From contig NZ_SMBO01000004.1 in NCBI RefSeq assembly GCF_004342985.1, positions 496,001 through 560,000 on the forward strand: a stretch of 64,000 bases of DNA. Reading direction: 5' to 3'. Each line of letters begins with the position of its first letter. Position 1 is the stretch's first letter. Of the stretch, positions 52,804 to 61,717 are shown piece by piece. The stretch comes from Novosphingobium sp. PhB57. Its GTDB lineage: Bacteria; Pseudomonadota; Alphaproteobacteria; Sphingomonadales; Sphingomonadaceae. The position numbers and the translations under genes were made by a program. A model generated the notes under the pieces. It worked only from the letters and a program-made list of their open reading frames with translations, had not been told where the DNA came from and ran no database searches.

Positions 52804-55713
52804 TCATTCCGCGGTGATGTCGCGCACGCGGGATATCAGGGTGTCCACGGCGAAAGGTTTGGTCAGCACTTGCATGCCCGGCTCGAGATGACCGTTGCCG
52901 ATCACCGAGTTCTCCGCATAGCCGGTGATGAACAGCACCTTCAGGTCCGGGCGGCTCTGCCGGCCGGCATCGGCCATCTGGCGGCCGTTCATGCCGCCGG
53001 GCAGACCGACATCGCTGATCAGCAGGTCGATCCGAACGTCTGACTGCAGCACATGCAGGCCGGAAACGCTGTCCGCCGCTTCGATCACGGCATAGCCCAG
53101 GTCTTCGAGGACATCGGTGACGAGCATCCGCACGCTCGGCTCGTCGTCGACGACCAGTACCGTTTCCCCCACTTCGGCGCCGAGATCGGCCGTGTGCGTG
53201 GCAAGTTCGAGGTCGCTGCCGACCTCGCCGTAATGGCGCGGCAGGTAGATGCAGACCGTCGTGCCTTCGCCCAGTTCGGAATAGATGCGGACCTGCCCGC
53301 CCGACTGCTTGGCAAAGCCATAGATCATCGACAACCCCAGCCCGGTGCCCTGCCCGATGGGCTTGGTCGTGAAAAAGGGATCGAAGGCCTTGGCGATCAC
53401 GTCGGCGGTCATGCCGGTTCCGGTATCCGTGACGCAGAGCGAGAGGTATTGCCCTTCGGGAACGTCATGCGTGCGCGCGCCCGTGCGGTCGAGCCATTTG
53501 TTCGCAGTCTCGATGGTGATGCGCCCGCCCTGCGGCATCGCGTCGCGCGCATTGATGCAGAGGTTGAGCAGCGCGTTCTCCAGCTGGCCGGGATCGACCA
53601 GCGTGGGCCAGAGGCTGGCCGCGCCCACGGTCTCGACCTGGATCGCCGGCCCGACCGTGCGCTGGATCAGCTCCGCCATGCCGTTGACCAGCGCATTCAC
53701 GTTGGTCGGCCGCGGATCGAGCGTCTGCCGCCGCGAGAACGCCAGCAGTCGGTGCGTCAGGGCGGCGGCGCGGCGCGATGCGCCCTGTGCCGCGACCAGA
53801 TACTTGTCGACATCGGTCAGCCGCCCTTGCTTGAGCCGGGTGCCCACCATTTCCAGGGCGCCGGATATGCCGGCAAGCAAATTGTTGAAATCGTGCGCCA
53901 GGCCGCCCGTCAGCTGCCCCACGGCTTCCATCTTCTGGGCCTGGCGCAATTGCGCTTCGGCATGCATCAGTTCGGCGGTACGCTCGGCGACGCGCTGTTC
54001 CAGCGTCTCGTTGAGCGCACGCAGCGCGCTGGCCGCGCTGTCGCGTTCCGCCTCGATCATGCGCCGCTGCTCGATATCCAGAAGCACGCCCGGCGAACTC
54101 ACCGCCGTCCCGTCCGGCCCCATTTCGACGCGGCCGTTCGCCTCGATCCAGTAATAGCGGCCATCGGCGCGCAGCACCCGGTACTGATGCGCATAGGCCC
54201 CGCCTTCCGCCATGGCCTTGTTCATGGCCTCGGAAAGCCGCGCCTGATCGTCGGGATGCACCGAGCGCACGATCTGCGCGAGGTTCAATCCCACGCGGTC
54301 CTGCCCCGGATCGAAGCCGAAAGTCTGGGCGAAACCTTCATCGACCGTGAAGCTGTCCGTCGGGATGTCCCAGAACCAGGTGCCGATGATCGCGCCTGCG
54401 GACAGGGCGAGATTCACCCGATCGATGTTCTCTCGGGCGATCGCCTCACTGGCCCGCAGGGCGTCTTCGGCCCGGCGCCGTGCCTCGATGTCGCGGAACA
54501 TGACCGAGACCTGGCGCAGCGATGCCGGTTCGACCCGGGAGGCGGACACTTCGATGTGCCGCCCGGCGGCCAGGAAATAGCGCTCGAAACGGATCGGCTT
54601 GCCGGTGCGCAGCACTTCGCCGTAAAGTTCGGCCCAGCCTTCCGCATCTTCGGGCTCCAGATCCCGCAAGCTGCGCCCGACGATATTGGCAATGCCGGAT
54701 TGGCGCTCGTAGCCCGAATTCGCCTCGATATGGACGTAGTCGCTCAGGGGACCGTGCGGGCCGTCGAAGAATTCGATAATGCAGAAACCGTCGTCGAGCG
54801 CCTCGAACAAGGCCCGGTAGCGTTCCTCGCTCCGCGCCAGGGCGGCCACGATTTCCCGGTGTCCGCTAATGTCGCGCACGGCGCCCACGAAGCCGACCGG
54901 CGTGCCGGAGGGATCCCGTTCGTATTCGGCGGTACGCGACAGCCAGCGTATTTCTCCCGTCGCCGCATCCTTCACGCGGTAGTCGACCGAGAGTTCGCCG
55001 GTCCCCGCAGAGCGGGCGTGCAGGCTCGATACCCGCGCCCGGTCTTCGGGAACGACGCATTGCTCGAAGTCCGAGGTCTGGTAGCTCGCCTTGACCGGAA
55101 GCCCGTAGAGCCGGCAAAGCTCGGGCGTCGGATAGACCCTGTCCTGCGCGATCTCTACCGTGAACAGGCCCACTTTGCCCGCTTCCTGCGCGTGCCGGAG
55201 GCGCTTCTTCTCCATCTCGGCCACGGCGGCCGCGCGGCGCAGGTCCAGCGCCGTCAGCGCCTGCCGGGCAAGGACCCGCAGGGCCTTTTCCTGCACGGCA
55301 TCCAGTTCGCGCGGGACATAGTCCAGTACGCAGAGAGTGCCGACCGGGTAGCCGTCCTCCGTCTTGAGCAGCGCGCCCGCATAGAACCGCAGGCCCGGTT
55401 CGGCCGTGACCAGCGGATTGTCCGAAAACCGCGCGTCCTGCGTGGCGTCGGTCACGAGGAGGAAGTCTTCTTCCAGCAGGGCCTTGATGCAGAACGAGGT
55501 CTCTATGGGCGTTTCACGAAGGCCAAGGCCCACTTCCGCCTTGAAGAACTGGCGCCCTTCACCCACGAAATTGACGACGGCGATAGGCGTGCCGCAAATC
55601 GCAGCTGCCAGCTCCGCGATTTCGTCGAAGGCCTTTTCGCGCGGCGAATCCAGGACGTCGTAACGCGCCAGGGCCTCGAGACGGGCAGCTTCGAAATCAC
55701 AAGGTTCGGTCAT
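52804..55713 (-). CDS. GAF/PAS multi-sensor hybrid histidine kinase
   Basis: This 969-residue kinase has an N-terminal GAF domain (EIAELAAAICGTPIAVVNFV...GTLCVLDYVPRELD). Three PAS domains follow (about 180-290, 295-415 and 430-560; for example YRVKDAATGEIRWLSRTAEY and YRVLRADGRYYWIEANGRVE). Next come the dimerisation domain with phosphoacceptor His in GGLAHDFNNLL and a HATPase domain (NARDAMPQGG, DTGTGM, GQGTGLGLSMIYG). The C-terminal receiver has Asp in LLISDVGLPGG and Lys in LTKPF. No membrane helices are seen, so it is probably cytosolic. GAF with FCIKAL resembles blue-light or redox-type GAF kinases, but I see no chromophore cysteine that I can assign. ATG 55713 is preferred to a TTG three bases upstream. 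No response regulator gene adjoins it. Confidence 0.92.
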   Translation of the reverse strand: MTEPCDFEAARLEALARYDVLDSPREKAFDEIAELAAAICGTPIAVVNFVGEGRQFFKAEVGLGLRETPIETSFCIKALLEEDFLLVTDATQDARFSDNPLVTAEPGLRFYAGALLKTEDGYPVGTLCVLDYVPRELDAVQEKALRVLARQALTALDLRRAAAVAEMEKKRLRHAQEAGKVGLFTVEIAQDRVYPTPELCRLYGLPVKASYQTSDFEQCVVPEDRARVSSLHARSAGTGELSVDYRVKDAATGEIRWLSRTAEYERDPSGTPVGFVGAVRDISGHREIVAALARSEERYRALFEALDDGFCIIEFFDGPHGPLSDYVHIEANSGYERQSGIANIVGRSLRDLEPEDAEGWAELYGEVLRTGKPIRFERYFLAAGRHIEVSASRVEPASLRQVSVMFRDIEARRRAEDALRASEAIARENIDRVNLALSAGAIIGTWFWDIPTDSFTVDEGFAQTFGFDPGQDRVGLNLAQIVRSVHPDDQARLSEAMNKAMAEGGAYAHQYRVLRADGRYYWIEANGRVEMGPDGTAVSSPGVLLDIEQRRMIEAERDSAASALRALNETLEQRVAERTAELMHAEAQLRQAQKMEAVGQLTGGLAHDFNNLLAGISGALEMVGTRLKQGRLTDVDKYLVAAQGASRRAAALTHRLLAFSRRQTLDPRPTNVNALVNGMAELIQRTVGPAIQVETVGAASLWPTLVDPGQLENALLNLCINARDAMPQGGRITIETANKWLDRTGARTHDVPEGQYLSLCVTDTGTGMTADVIAKAFDPFFTTKPIGQGTGLGLSMIYGFAKQSGGQVRIYSELGEGTTVCIYLPRHYGEVGSDLELATHTADLGAEVGETVLVVDDEPSVRMLVTDVLEDLGYAVIEAADSVSGLHVLQSDVRIDLLISDVGLPGGMNGRQMADAGRQSRPDLKVLFITGYAENSVIGNGHLEPGMQVLTKPFAVDTLISRVRDITAE

Positions 55714-55848
55714 CAAAAAGGCTCTTCATCCGTTCCGCAGGCTGCCCGGCGCTGCACGGTTGCAAATCGCGGCGCGTGACGGGGAAGCGCTCCGGCGAAG
55801 AGGCCGTTCCCTGTCCTCTGCGAAAAACCGCCGCGCCGAAGCACGCCT

Positions 55849-56034
55849 TCACCCACTGTCGCGCGCCGCAAGGCGTTGCAACCGGCGCGGAAGTTCGCGC
55901 TCGATCGACTGGCGGCCATGGGGCTGCAGCTTGCGCCACTTGCGCACTTCTTCGAGGGTACGGGCGCATCCACGGCACCAACCCGACTTACCGTCGAACT
56001 GGCACACCGATATGCAGGGATCCTTGGCACTCAC
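55849..56034 (-). CDS. DUF1289 small cysteine-rich protein
   Basis: This small protein of about 61 residues has the DUF1289 signature: DPCISVC (start), DGKSGWCRGCARTLEEVRKW and a helical tail (RELPRRLQRLAARD). The four cysteines (C-x3-C, C-x2-C) could bind a metal or an Fe-S cluster. No function is established for the family. I chose GTG 56034 (VSAKDPC), giving a typical family length; the frame is open upstream to 56151 with no family content. Confidence 0.8.
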   Translation of the reverse strand: MSAKDPCISVCQFDGKSGWCRGCARTLEEVRKWRKLQPHGRQSIERELPRRLQRLAARDSG

Positions 56035-56459
56035 AGACGCATTTCCATGCGCCGCCTTTAGCGCCGCTTCCCTGTTCCTGCGAGGTATAATCCCGAAGTC
56101 GCGGCAGCGGCCCCCGCGCGCAAGGGCCGAGCGAGACGAAACAGAGGTCAACTTAATTGCGACAGGAAAGTCGCGTACTACCTATTAAAGGGCCGTTCGT
56201 TCTGGAACAATTTTTCCTTCATTTTTGAACAGATCAGGCCATTTACACACCAGCCCGGCGCATGGGCCCACTGGCTTAAGGCGGCTTTTCTGATCCGAAT
56301 CCGCCATTCCCACCATTCGCCTTGCCTTCACCGGATATCGCCGCCCCCGGTACTGAAACCTTACTGTCACCAAAGGTAAGTCAAACCGCCACGTCGCTTG
56401 GCTAACCGACCTGTCGCTCGGTGAACGCACCGGCAGCAAGGTTTGGGGAAGACAATCAG
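56035..56459. other. Intergenic region upstream of the TonB receptor at 56460
   Basis: About 425 bases have no supported gene. The stretch 56150-56230 is richer in A and T (for example CAATTTTTCCTTCATTTTTG at 56208-56227) and is a reasonable place for the receptor's promoter. I found no iron-box or LacI-type palindrome here. Confidence 0.4.
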
Positions 56460-59036
56460 ATGACGGCAATTCCATCGGCCTCCAGGGCCGTGCGCTGCGC
56501 AATGCTCGCCGGTACCGCGCTCGCTCTGTGCTCCGCGGCGCAAGCGATGGCGCGTGACGAGGCCCCTTCGGCAAGCGCAGACGTCGACGCGGGCGAGAGC
56601 AACGGCGCGATCATCGTCACCGGCGCCAAGACCACCCGCTCCGCCACGGCGATCTCCGAAGTCGAAATCCAGAAGATTCTGCCCGGCGTCTCGCCTCTGA
56701 AGGCGATCCAGACCCTGCCCGGCGTCCTCTACATCACTGCCGATCCCTGGGGGAACAACGAGCAGAACGCGCAGATCTTCGTCCACGGATTTGCCGGCAA
56801 CCAGCTCGGCTACACCATGGACGGCATTCCGCTGGGCGACCAGAGCTACGGCAACTACAACGGCCTTTCCCCGCAGCGCGCGGTCATTTCCGAGAACGTC
56901 GGCCGCGTGGTCGTGGCCACCGGCGCGGGCGACCTGGCAACGCCCTCGAACAGCAACCTCGGCGGTACGGTCGAGACCTTCTCCTCCGATCCCCAGGGCG
57001 AATTCGGCATTCGCGGCGCGCAGACCGTAGGCAGCTACGGCACCTCGCGCACCTATCTGCGGGTCGACAGCGGCGACATCGGCGGCGGGAATTCGGGCTA
57101 TATCTCGGGCGTCCGCCAGAGGGCGCGGGCCTGGGACTTCGACGGCATCCAGAAAGGCTGGCAAGCCAATGCGAAGTTCGTGCACGACAGCGATGCCGGC
57201 AAGCTGACGCTCTATTTCGACTACAACGACATGACGCAGCCGAACGAGGATGCGACCGTGTTCTTCAAGCCTTCGGCAGGCGGCACGGCCACCCCGGTCC
57301 AGCTCTATACCCCCTATACCAAGCCCTTCTTCTATCCCGATTTCGACGGTTATCGGACAAGCTACCTGACCCCGCTTGGAAACTCTCCGGCGTCCGAGGG
57401 CAGCAATTACCGCAATTACTATTCGGACGCCCAGCGCACCGACTATCTCGGCTATGTGCGCTACGATGCCCGCCTTTCCGACAAGATCACCTGGTCGACC
57501 ACGGGTTACTATCACCACAACGACGGCGCCGGCGTGGTGGCCGGCCCGCTCGGCCAGTCGATCACCACGGCGCAGGCCTATCTCGATCCGAACTATGCCA
57601 GCCTGCCCACCAATTGCCGCTTCGGCGCCAATGGCAACGGCATCCGCCCCACCGCCTGCACCGCGCTGACCACCGCCCAGGCGGCTGCATCCGGCGCCGC
57701 ACTGCTGGCCGCGACCGGCGGCTCCGGCATGATTACCCGCACGACCGAATACCGCATCGACCGCTTCGGTGTGATCTCTGCAGCGAGTGTCGAACTCGGC
57801 AGCCACAAGATCGAATTCGGCGGCTGGTTCGAGCACAACAGCACCACCCAGTGGCGCCGCTGGTACGCCGTGCCGGTTTCCGATCCCTCGCTGAGCACGC
57901 CCTATGTCCGCCCCCGCGATGTCATGGACCCGCTGTTCACCCAGTATCAGGGCGAGGCGCGGATCAAGCAGTTGCAGCTCCACCTCCAGGACACCTGGCA
58001 GGTGACCGACGCGCTGCTCGTCCAGGGCGGCGTCAAGACCAGCGCGCAGTGGGCCAGCGGCCGCTTCCCGGTGCAGCCGCGCCTCGGCTCGCTGGGCGGG
58101 ACCACCGCCCTGCCCGAAGGCAAGATCAACACGAAGAACTGGTTCCTGCCGGCCTTCGGCGCGACTTATGACTTCAACGGACACGAACAGGTCTACTTCA
58201 ACGTCCAGAAGAACCTGCGCCAGTATCAGGCCTATCTCGCCGGCGGCGGCGGCCCCTGGTTCACCGGCAGCCAGGCCGCGTTCGACGCCTTCGCCGACGA
58301 GGGCAAGCCCGAGACCAGCTGGACGTACGAAGCGGGCCTGCGCACCAGCCGCAGCTTCTCCAACGGCTGGGCGCTTCAGGCGCAGATCAACTACTATCAC
58401 GTCGATTTCAGCAATCGCCTGCTCGCCATCCCGACCAATCCGGGCGGGATCGCCGGCAGCGGCATCACCGGCGGCACCTCCACCCTGGTGAATGTCGGCG
58501 ACGTGAAGACCGACGGCGTCGACGCGGCCGTCACGCTGCGGATCGGGAACGTGTTCTCGCTCTACAATGCGATCTCGTACAACCTGTCCAAGTACCAGAA
58601 CGACTACACTTCCACCGCGCAGGGGATCGGTGCAGCCACTGACACCTGCATCGGCGGCTACATCGTCACGGGCGGGATCGTGCCGACTTGCGGCAAGCAG
58701 CTGCCCGGCACGCCCAAGTGGATGAACAAGACGGTGGCGACGCTGAATGTCGGTCCGTTCGAGGTGCAGGCGATCGGGGACTTTGTCGGCCGCCGCTTCG
58801 CCACCTTCACCAACGACGCCAGCGTTTCCTCCTACTTCCTGACCTCGCTGCGCGTCGCCGGGCGGGTTCCGGACGGTGTCCTGCCGCTCAAGAAGGTGGA
58901 ACTCGCGCTCAACGTCACCAACCTGACGGACAAGGAGGGCGTGTCGACGCTCTCGATCGGATCGGCCACGAACAGCTATTCCGCCTATCCCATCGCACCG
59001 CGCCAGTGGTTCCTGACCTTGTCGGCGGCCTATTGA
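56460..59036 (+). CDS. TonB-dependent receptor, substrate unknown
   Basis: This 858-residue outer-membrane receptor has a signal peptide (CAMLAGTALALCSAAQAMA) and a TonB-box-like GAIIVTGAK. The plug carries EVEIQKILPGVSPLKAIQTLPGVLY, IFVHGFAGNQLGYTMDGIPLGDQSYGNYNG and LATPSNSNLGGTVETFSSDP. A large barrel ends FLTLSAAY. The plug pattern differs from the siderophore receptors in this window. I chose ATG 56460, which follows GGGGAAG by eight bases; an ATG at 56421 would add 13 residues. It stands alone with a hairpin behind it, so the substrate is not hinted at by neighbours. Confidence 0.92.
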   Translation: MTAIPSASRAVRCAMLAGTALALCSAAQAMARDEAPSASADVDAGESNGAIIVTGAKTTRSATAISEVEIQKILPGVSPLKAIQTLPGVLYITADPWGNNEQNAQIFVHGFAGNQLGYTMDGIPLGDQSYGNYNGLSPQRAVISENVGRVVVATGAGDLATPSNSNLGGTVETFSSDPQGEFGIRGAQTVGSYGTSRTYLRVDSGDIGGGNSGYISGVRQRARAWDFDGIQKGWQANAKFVHDSDAGKLTLYFDYNDMTQPNEDATVFFKPSAGGTATPVQLYTPYTKPFFYPDFDGYRTSYLTPLGNSPASEGSNYRNYYSDAQRTDYLGYVRYDARLSDKITWSTTGYYHHNDGAGVVAGPLGQSITTAQAYLDPNYASLPTNCRFGANGNGIRPTACTALTTAQAAASGAALLAATGGSGMITRTTEYRIDRFGVISAASVELGSHKIEFGGWFEHNSTTQWRRWYAVPVSDPSLSTPYVRPRDVMDPLFTQYQGEARIKQLQLHLQDTWQVTDALLVQGGVKTSAQWASGRFPVQPRLGSLGGTTALPEGKINTKNWFLPAFGATYDFNGHEQVYFNVQKNLRQYQAYLAGGGGPWFTGSQAAFDAFADEGKPETSWTYEAGLRTSRSFSNGWALQAQINYYHVDFSNRLLAIPTNPGGIAGSGITGGTSTLVNVGDVKTDGVDAAVTLRIGNVFSLYNAISYNLSKYQNDYTSTAQGIGAATDTCIGGYIVTGGIVPTCGKQLPGTPKWMNKTVATLNVGPFEVQAIGDFVGRRFATFTNDASVSSYFLTSLRVAGRVPDGVLPLKKVELALNVTNLTDKEGVSTLSIGSATNSYSAYPIAPRQWFLTLSAAY

Positions 59037-59076
59037 GCCCAGGCGCCTCGTCCGGGCGGAAGCGGCGATGATACGA

Positions 59077-59110
59077 TGTCCGCGAGAGCCTGACCGGGCT
59101 TTCGCGGACA
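59077..59110 (+). terminator. Hairpin terminator after the TonB receptor
   Basis: TGTCCGCGAGAGCC (59077-59090) pairs with GGCTTTCGCGGACA (59097-59110) with one G-T wobble and a six-base loop, 40 bases past the stop codon. Confidence 0.65.
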
Positions 59111-59254
59111 TTGCGCGCCGCGCCCCCTCGGCCGCGCACTCCCGCAGGCGAGCGGCCCGGACCTTGCGGCGAATAGCGGCCTCGTCCGGAAATGTTGTTC
59201 GCCACCGCCGATCGGCAGGTGGTTTGCGGGCCGAGACCTGCTAGGCGTACCGGC

Positions 59255-59569
59255 ATGACCAACAAGCTAGCCGGTATCGTCGAGGTCGATGGACTTCAAT
59301 ATGAATGGGAGCTGCGCAGCGAGCCGCAGTGGGACGACTTCGACGGCTGGCGAGGCATGACCGTTGCGTTGCAGCGCAAGAACACCCAGCGCGGCGCCTT
59401 GCTGGAGTTCCCCCCGCCGAAACGCCTGATGAAGGGCATGCAGCGCGGACGCCTCCAGATCGGCGACGCGATCGTCTCGCGGGGCATCCGCGCCGCGCTT
59501 GAGGCCGGCTGGGAACCCACGTCTCGCGGTAAGCCCATGGTGTTCACCGTCGATGCGGACGGCAACTGA
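59255..59569 (+). CDS. Conserved-looking small protein of unknown function (104 aa)
   Basis: This 104-residue soluble protein starts MTNKLAGIVEVDGLQYEWELRSEPQW. It has regular beta-rich content (VDGLQYEWELRS, GMTVALQRK, ALLEFPPPK), a basic middle (KRLMKGMQRGRLQ) and a final VFTVDADGN. I know no family for it. Codon use is like that of its neighbours and the frame has no rival on either strand. ATG 59255 is preferred because the upstream part is not protein-like. Confidence 0.65.
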   Translation: MTNKLAGIVEVDGLQYEWELRSEPQWDDFDGWRGMTVALQRKNTQRGALLEFPPPKRLMKGMQRGRLQIGDAIVSRGIRAALEAGWEPTSRGKPMVFTVDADGN

Positions 59570-59682
59570 AAGGGCTGCCATGCCCGCCCCCGAGAGTGCG
59601 GTGACATCCGCACGAGCAGGCGCCATTTGCCTCGCGCGCAAGATCGCCTATGGCAAGACCAGCGAACCAACAGGCAGGTAAA

Positions 59683-59940
59683 ATGGCAGAATCTTCGATC
59701 GACGAGCAACGTGAACACTTTGCTTATTGCGTCCAGCTGTTCGGCGGCACCACCGCTTTCTCCCGCCGCCTCGGCATAGACGAGCGCGCGATCCGGCGGT
59801 TTGTGAACGGGGAGCGCCCGCTTGGCGCGGGTCTTCTGGAAGACACCGCCAAGGCCCTGCGCCAGCTCATCGCCGAAGCGACCGCGGCCGAGCAGGAAAT
59901 CGCGGCAAGCCTGGGTTCGGGCCCGAACTCCGCTTCCTGA
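59683..59940 (+). CDS. Small helix-turn-helix protein
   Basis: This 85-residue protein's centre (GTTAFSRRLGIDERAIRRFVNGERPLGAGLLEDTAKAL) has the pattern of an XRE-like helix-turn-helix, with the N-G-E-R-P turn often seen in small phage-type or plasmid-type regulators. It would bind DNA as a small regulator. ATG 59683 follows AGGTAA; an upstream ATG at 59650 is possible. It lies downstream of the 104-residue gene and convergent with the nuclease gene. Confidence 0.7.
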   Translation: MAESSIDEQREHFAYCVQLFGGTTAFSRRLGIDERAIRRFVNGERPLGAGLLEDTAKALRQLIAEATAAEQEIAASLGSGPNSAS

Positions 59941-60014
59941 GGCGACGGGCCGCTCCAGGCGGAGCATAGACCTCCGGCCCCATCGGGAGGCCGAAGGTCT
60001 TTCGCGCCAGCCGG

Positions 60015-60926
60015 TCAGGTCCCCATCAAGTTCACCAGATATTCGGCCAGCCGCAGCCCTGCCTGCTTGAGCCGATAGGAGACGAGGTAATAGTTCTTCG
60101 TCTCGTAGTCGGCAGGCATCGTCCTGGCCGCTGCCGGGCACGCGATCCCCGTGCGGCCGCCGCATGCCGGGACCTTGTAGGCGTCGTTGGCACTGGGCGT
60201 CACGGGATCGAGGAAGATGTACTTCTTCGCCAGGTTCCGGCTTTCCACGGCCCAGTCGCGCGGGGTCAGGCCGGTGGGCGGCGCCAGCGTGGCATCGTCC
60301 CACAATTGCCGGCCCAGTTGCACCGCGGTCAGGCCATGTCGCTTGATGATCGCGTAGTCCCAAACCGCATGAACGTCGCTGGCCAGAGCCGCGCCATTGG
60401 CATCCACGTTGAGTATTCCTCCGGGTATCAGCACTTTGTCCTGCGCGCCGCCGGGCTCCGACCCATGGAGCGGCTGATGCAGGTCTCCCACCAGGTGCAG
60501 GATGAACTTGAGCGCCTCCAGCCGCTGCTGCCGGGGGTTGTTCGCATCCTTCAGAACGGCGGCGTAATGGGCGATGGCCTTGTCGGCGCAGCTGACCTCG
60601 GGCTGGTCGGCGATGCAGGCCGGGTCCGAGGCCGAGGGCACGGCGCCCAGCACGGGAATGCGCACGGTATGGATAAGCTCGGGGTGCGCGGTACGGACAT
60701 CGTCCGCCCAGCCCGCGACCGCCTCATCGTAAAATTCGGCGCCGTCCAGAATCTCGGCCAGCTTGTTCCAGACCTCGCGGTTGTCGGTCTTGAGCTTGGC
60801 TTCCGCGACGAAGCCGATCGCGGCGTGGCCGGTCCGTGTCCAGGCATGGGCAGGGCTCGTGGTCGCCACAAGCGAAGCAGACGCCATGCCCAGCGCCGCT
60901 TGCAGCCATATTCTGAATTTCGCCAT
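60015..60926 (-). CDS. S1/P1-family nuclease
   Basis: This 303-residue exported zinc nuclease or phosphodiesterase has a signal peptide (LQAALGMASASLVATTSPAHA). Cleavage at AHA would leave Trp as residue 1, which is the first zinc ligand in this family. Other zinc ligands can be followed in WTRTGHAAIG, GWADDVRTAHPE, HLVGDLHQPLH and DVHAVWD. It should degrade single-stranded nucleic acids or 3'-nucleotides in the periplasm or outside. ATG 60926 follows GGAGG and begins the signal peptide; the longer frame upstream adds no function. It is divergent from the FecI-like sigma factor. Confidence 0.94.
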   Translation of the reverse strand: MAKFRIWLQAALGMASASLVATTSPAHAWTRTGHAAIGFVAEAKLKTDNREVWNKLAEILDGAEFYDEAVAGWADDVRTAHPELIHTVRIPVLGAVPSASDPACIADQPEVSCADKAIAHYAAVLKDANNPRQQRLEALKFILHLVGDLHQPLHGSEPGGAQDKVLIPGGILNVDANGAALASDVHAVWDYAIIKRHGLTAVQLGRQLWDDATLAPPTGLTPRDWAVESRNLAKKYIFLDPVTPSANDAYKVPACGGRTGIACPAAARTMPADYETKNYYLVSYRLKQAGLRLAEYLVNLMGT

Positions 60927-61111
60927 TGGTCCTCCGGTGTCCCGACCGAACGGTGTCAGCATCGGCCTTTCGCTGCAGGGATCGGGGCTGCGAGCGCCTG
61001 GGCCGCCTGCTAGATGCGGCGCGCGCACCTATCCGCCATGCCGGAGAGAACTTTCGTCCTTCGGCGCCGCTGTATCCAAATTGTCATGCAGCCCGGATAG
61101 TCGCGGCGTCG

Positions 61112-61717
61112 ATGTCCTTTTCCCGTGAACGCGCCGTCTGGCTGGGACGCAATGTCTTCCCGCATGAAGCTGCCCTGCGGCAGTGGCTGTCCGCGCGCAC
61201 GGCGTCCGCGGGGCTGGAAGTGGACGATGTCGTCCAGGAAACCTACGCGATCCTCGCCTCGATCGAGCGGGTGGACCACATTCGCAATGCGCGAACCTAT
61301 ATGTTCGAAGTGGCCAAGTCCGTCGTGCTGCAATCGCTGCGCCGCGCCAGGATCGTGACCATCGACGTGCAAGCCAACGCACAGTTCCTGGAGATCCCGG
61401 AAGACGCCCCGACGCCTGAAAGGGTCGCTGCGGACCGCCAGGAACTGTCGCAAGTCTCCGCGGCCATTGCCGCCCTGCCCGACCGCTGCCGCGAAGTCTT
61501 CACGATGCGCAAGATCCAGGGCCTGAGCCAGCGTCAGGTGGCCGAAGCGCTCGGCATCGCCGAGAGCACGGTCGAGAAACACATGGTGAAGGCGCTCGCG
61601 ATCCTGACAAATGCAATCGGGCGTGGCGGAAATGTCCGCAATGCGTCATCTAGCGTGCGTGAACAGCGAGACGACAGCGAGACCAGTGACAGATCCCGAC
61701 CGCGTGAACGCGCTTGA
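61112..61717 (+). CDS. FecI-like ECF sigma factor
   Basis: This 201-residue RNA polymerase sigma factor of the ECF group has region 2 (DVVQETYAILASIERVDHIRNARTYMFEVAKSVVLQSLRRAR) and region 4 (IAALPDRCREVFTMRKIQGLSQRQVAEALGIAESTVEKHMVKAL). The order sigma factor, FecR-like anti-sigma, TonB receptor with signalling domain is the Fec-type surface-signalling cassette. Upon chelate binding outside, the receptor would release this sigma to transcribe transport genes. The C-terminus (about 20 residues) is rich in Ser, Arg and Asp and overlaps the next gene. Confidence 0.92.
   Translation: MSFSRERAVWLGRNVFPHEAALRQWLSARTASAGLEVDDVVQETYAILASIERVDHIRNARTYMFEVAKSVVLQSLRRARIVTIDVQANAQFLEIPEDAPTPERVAADRQELSQVSAAIAALPDRCREVFTMRKIQGLSQRQVAEALGIAESTVEKHMVKALAILTNAIGRGGNVRNASSSVREQRDDSETSDRSRPRERA

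Noticed and set aside
52460..52891. Open frame in the gap between carbonic anhydrase and the hybrid kinase
   Set aside because: It has no ribosome-binding site, an Arg-rich product without motifs, runs across the terminator hairpin at 52723 and into the kinase gene.
52900..59111. Long antisense frames opposite the hybrid kinase (53053-55779) and opposite the TonB receptor (56367-59111)
   Set aside because: Both lie over genes with clear domains and lack recognisable motifs or ribosome-binding sites.
59499..59681. Short frame between the two small genes near 59.6 kb
   Set aside because: It overlaps the end of the 104-residue gene, has no ribosome-binding site and no recognisable content.
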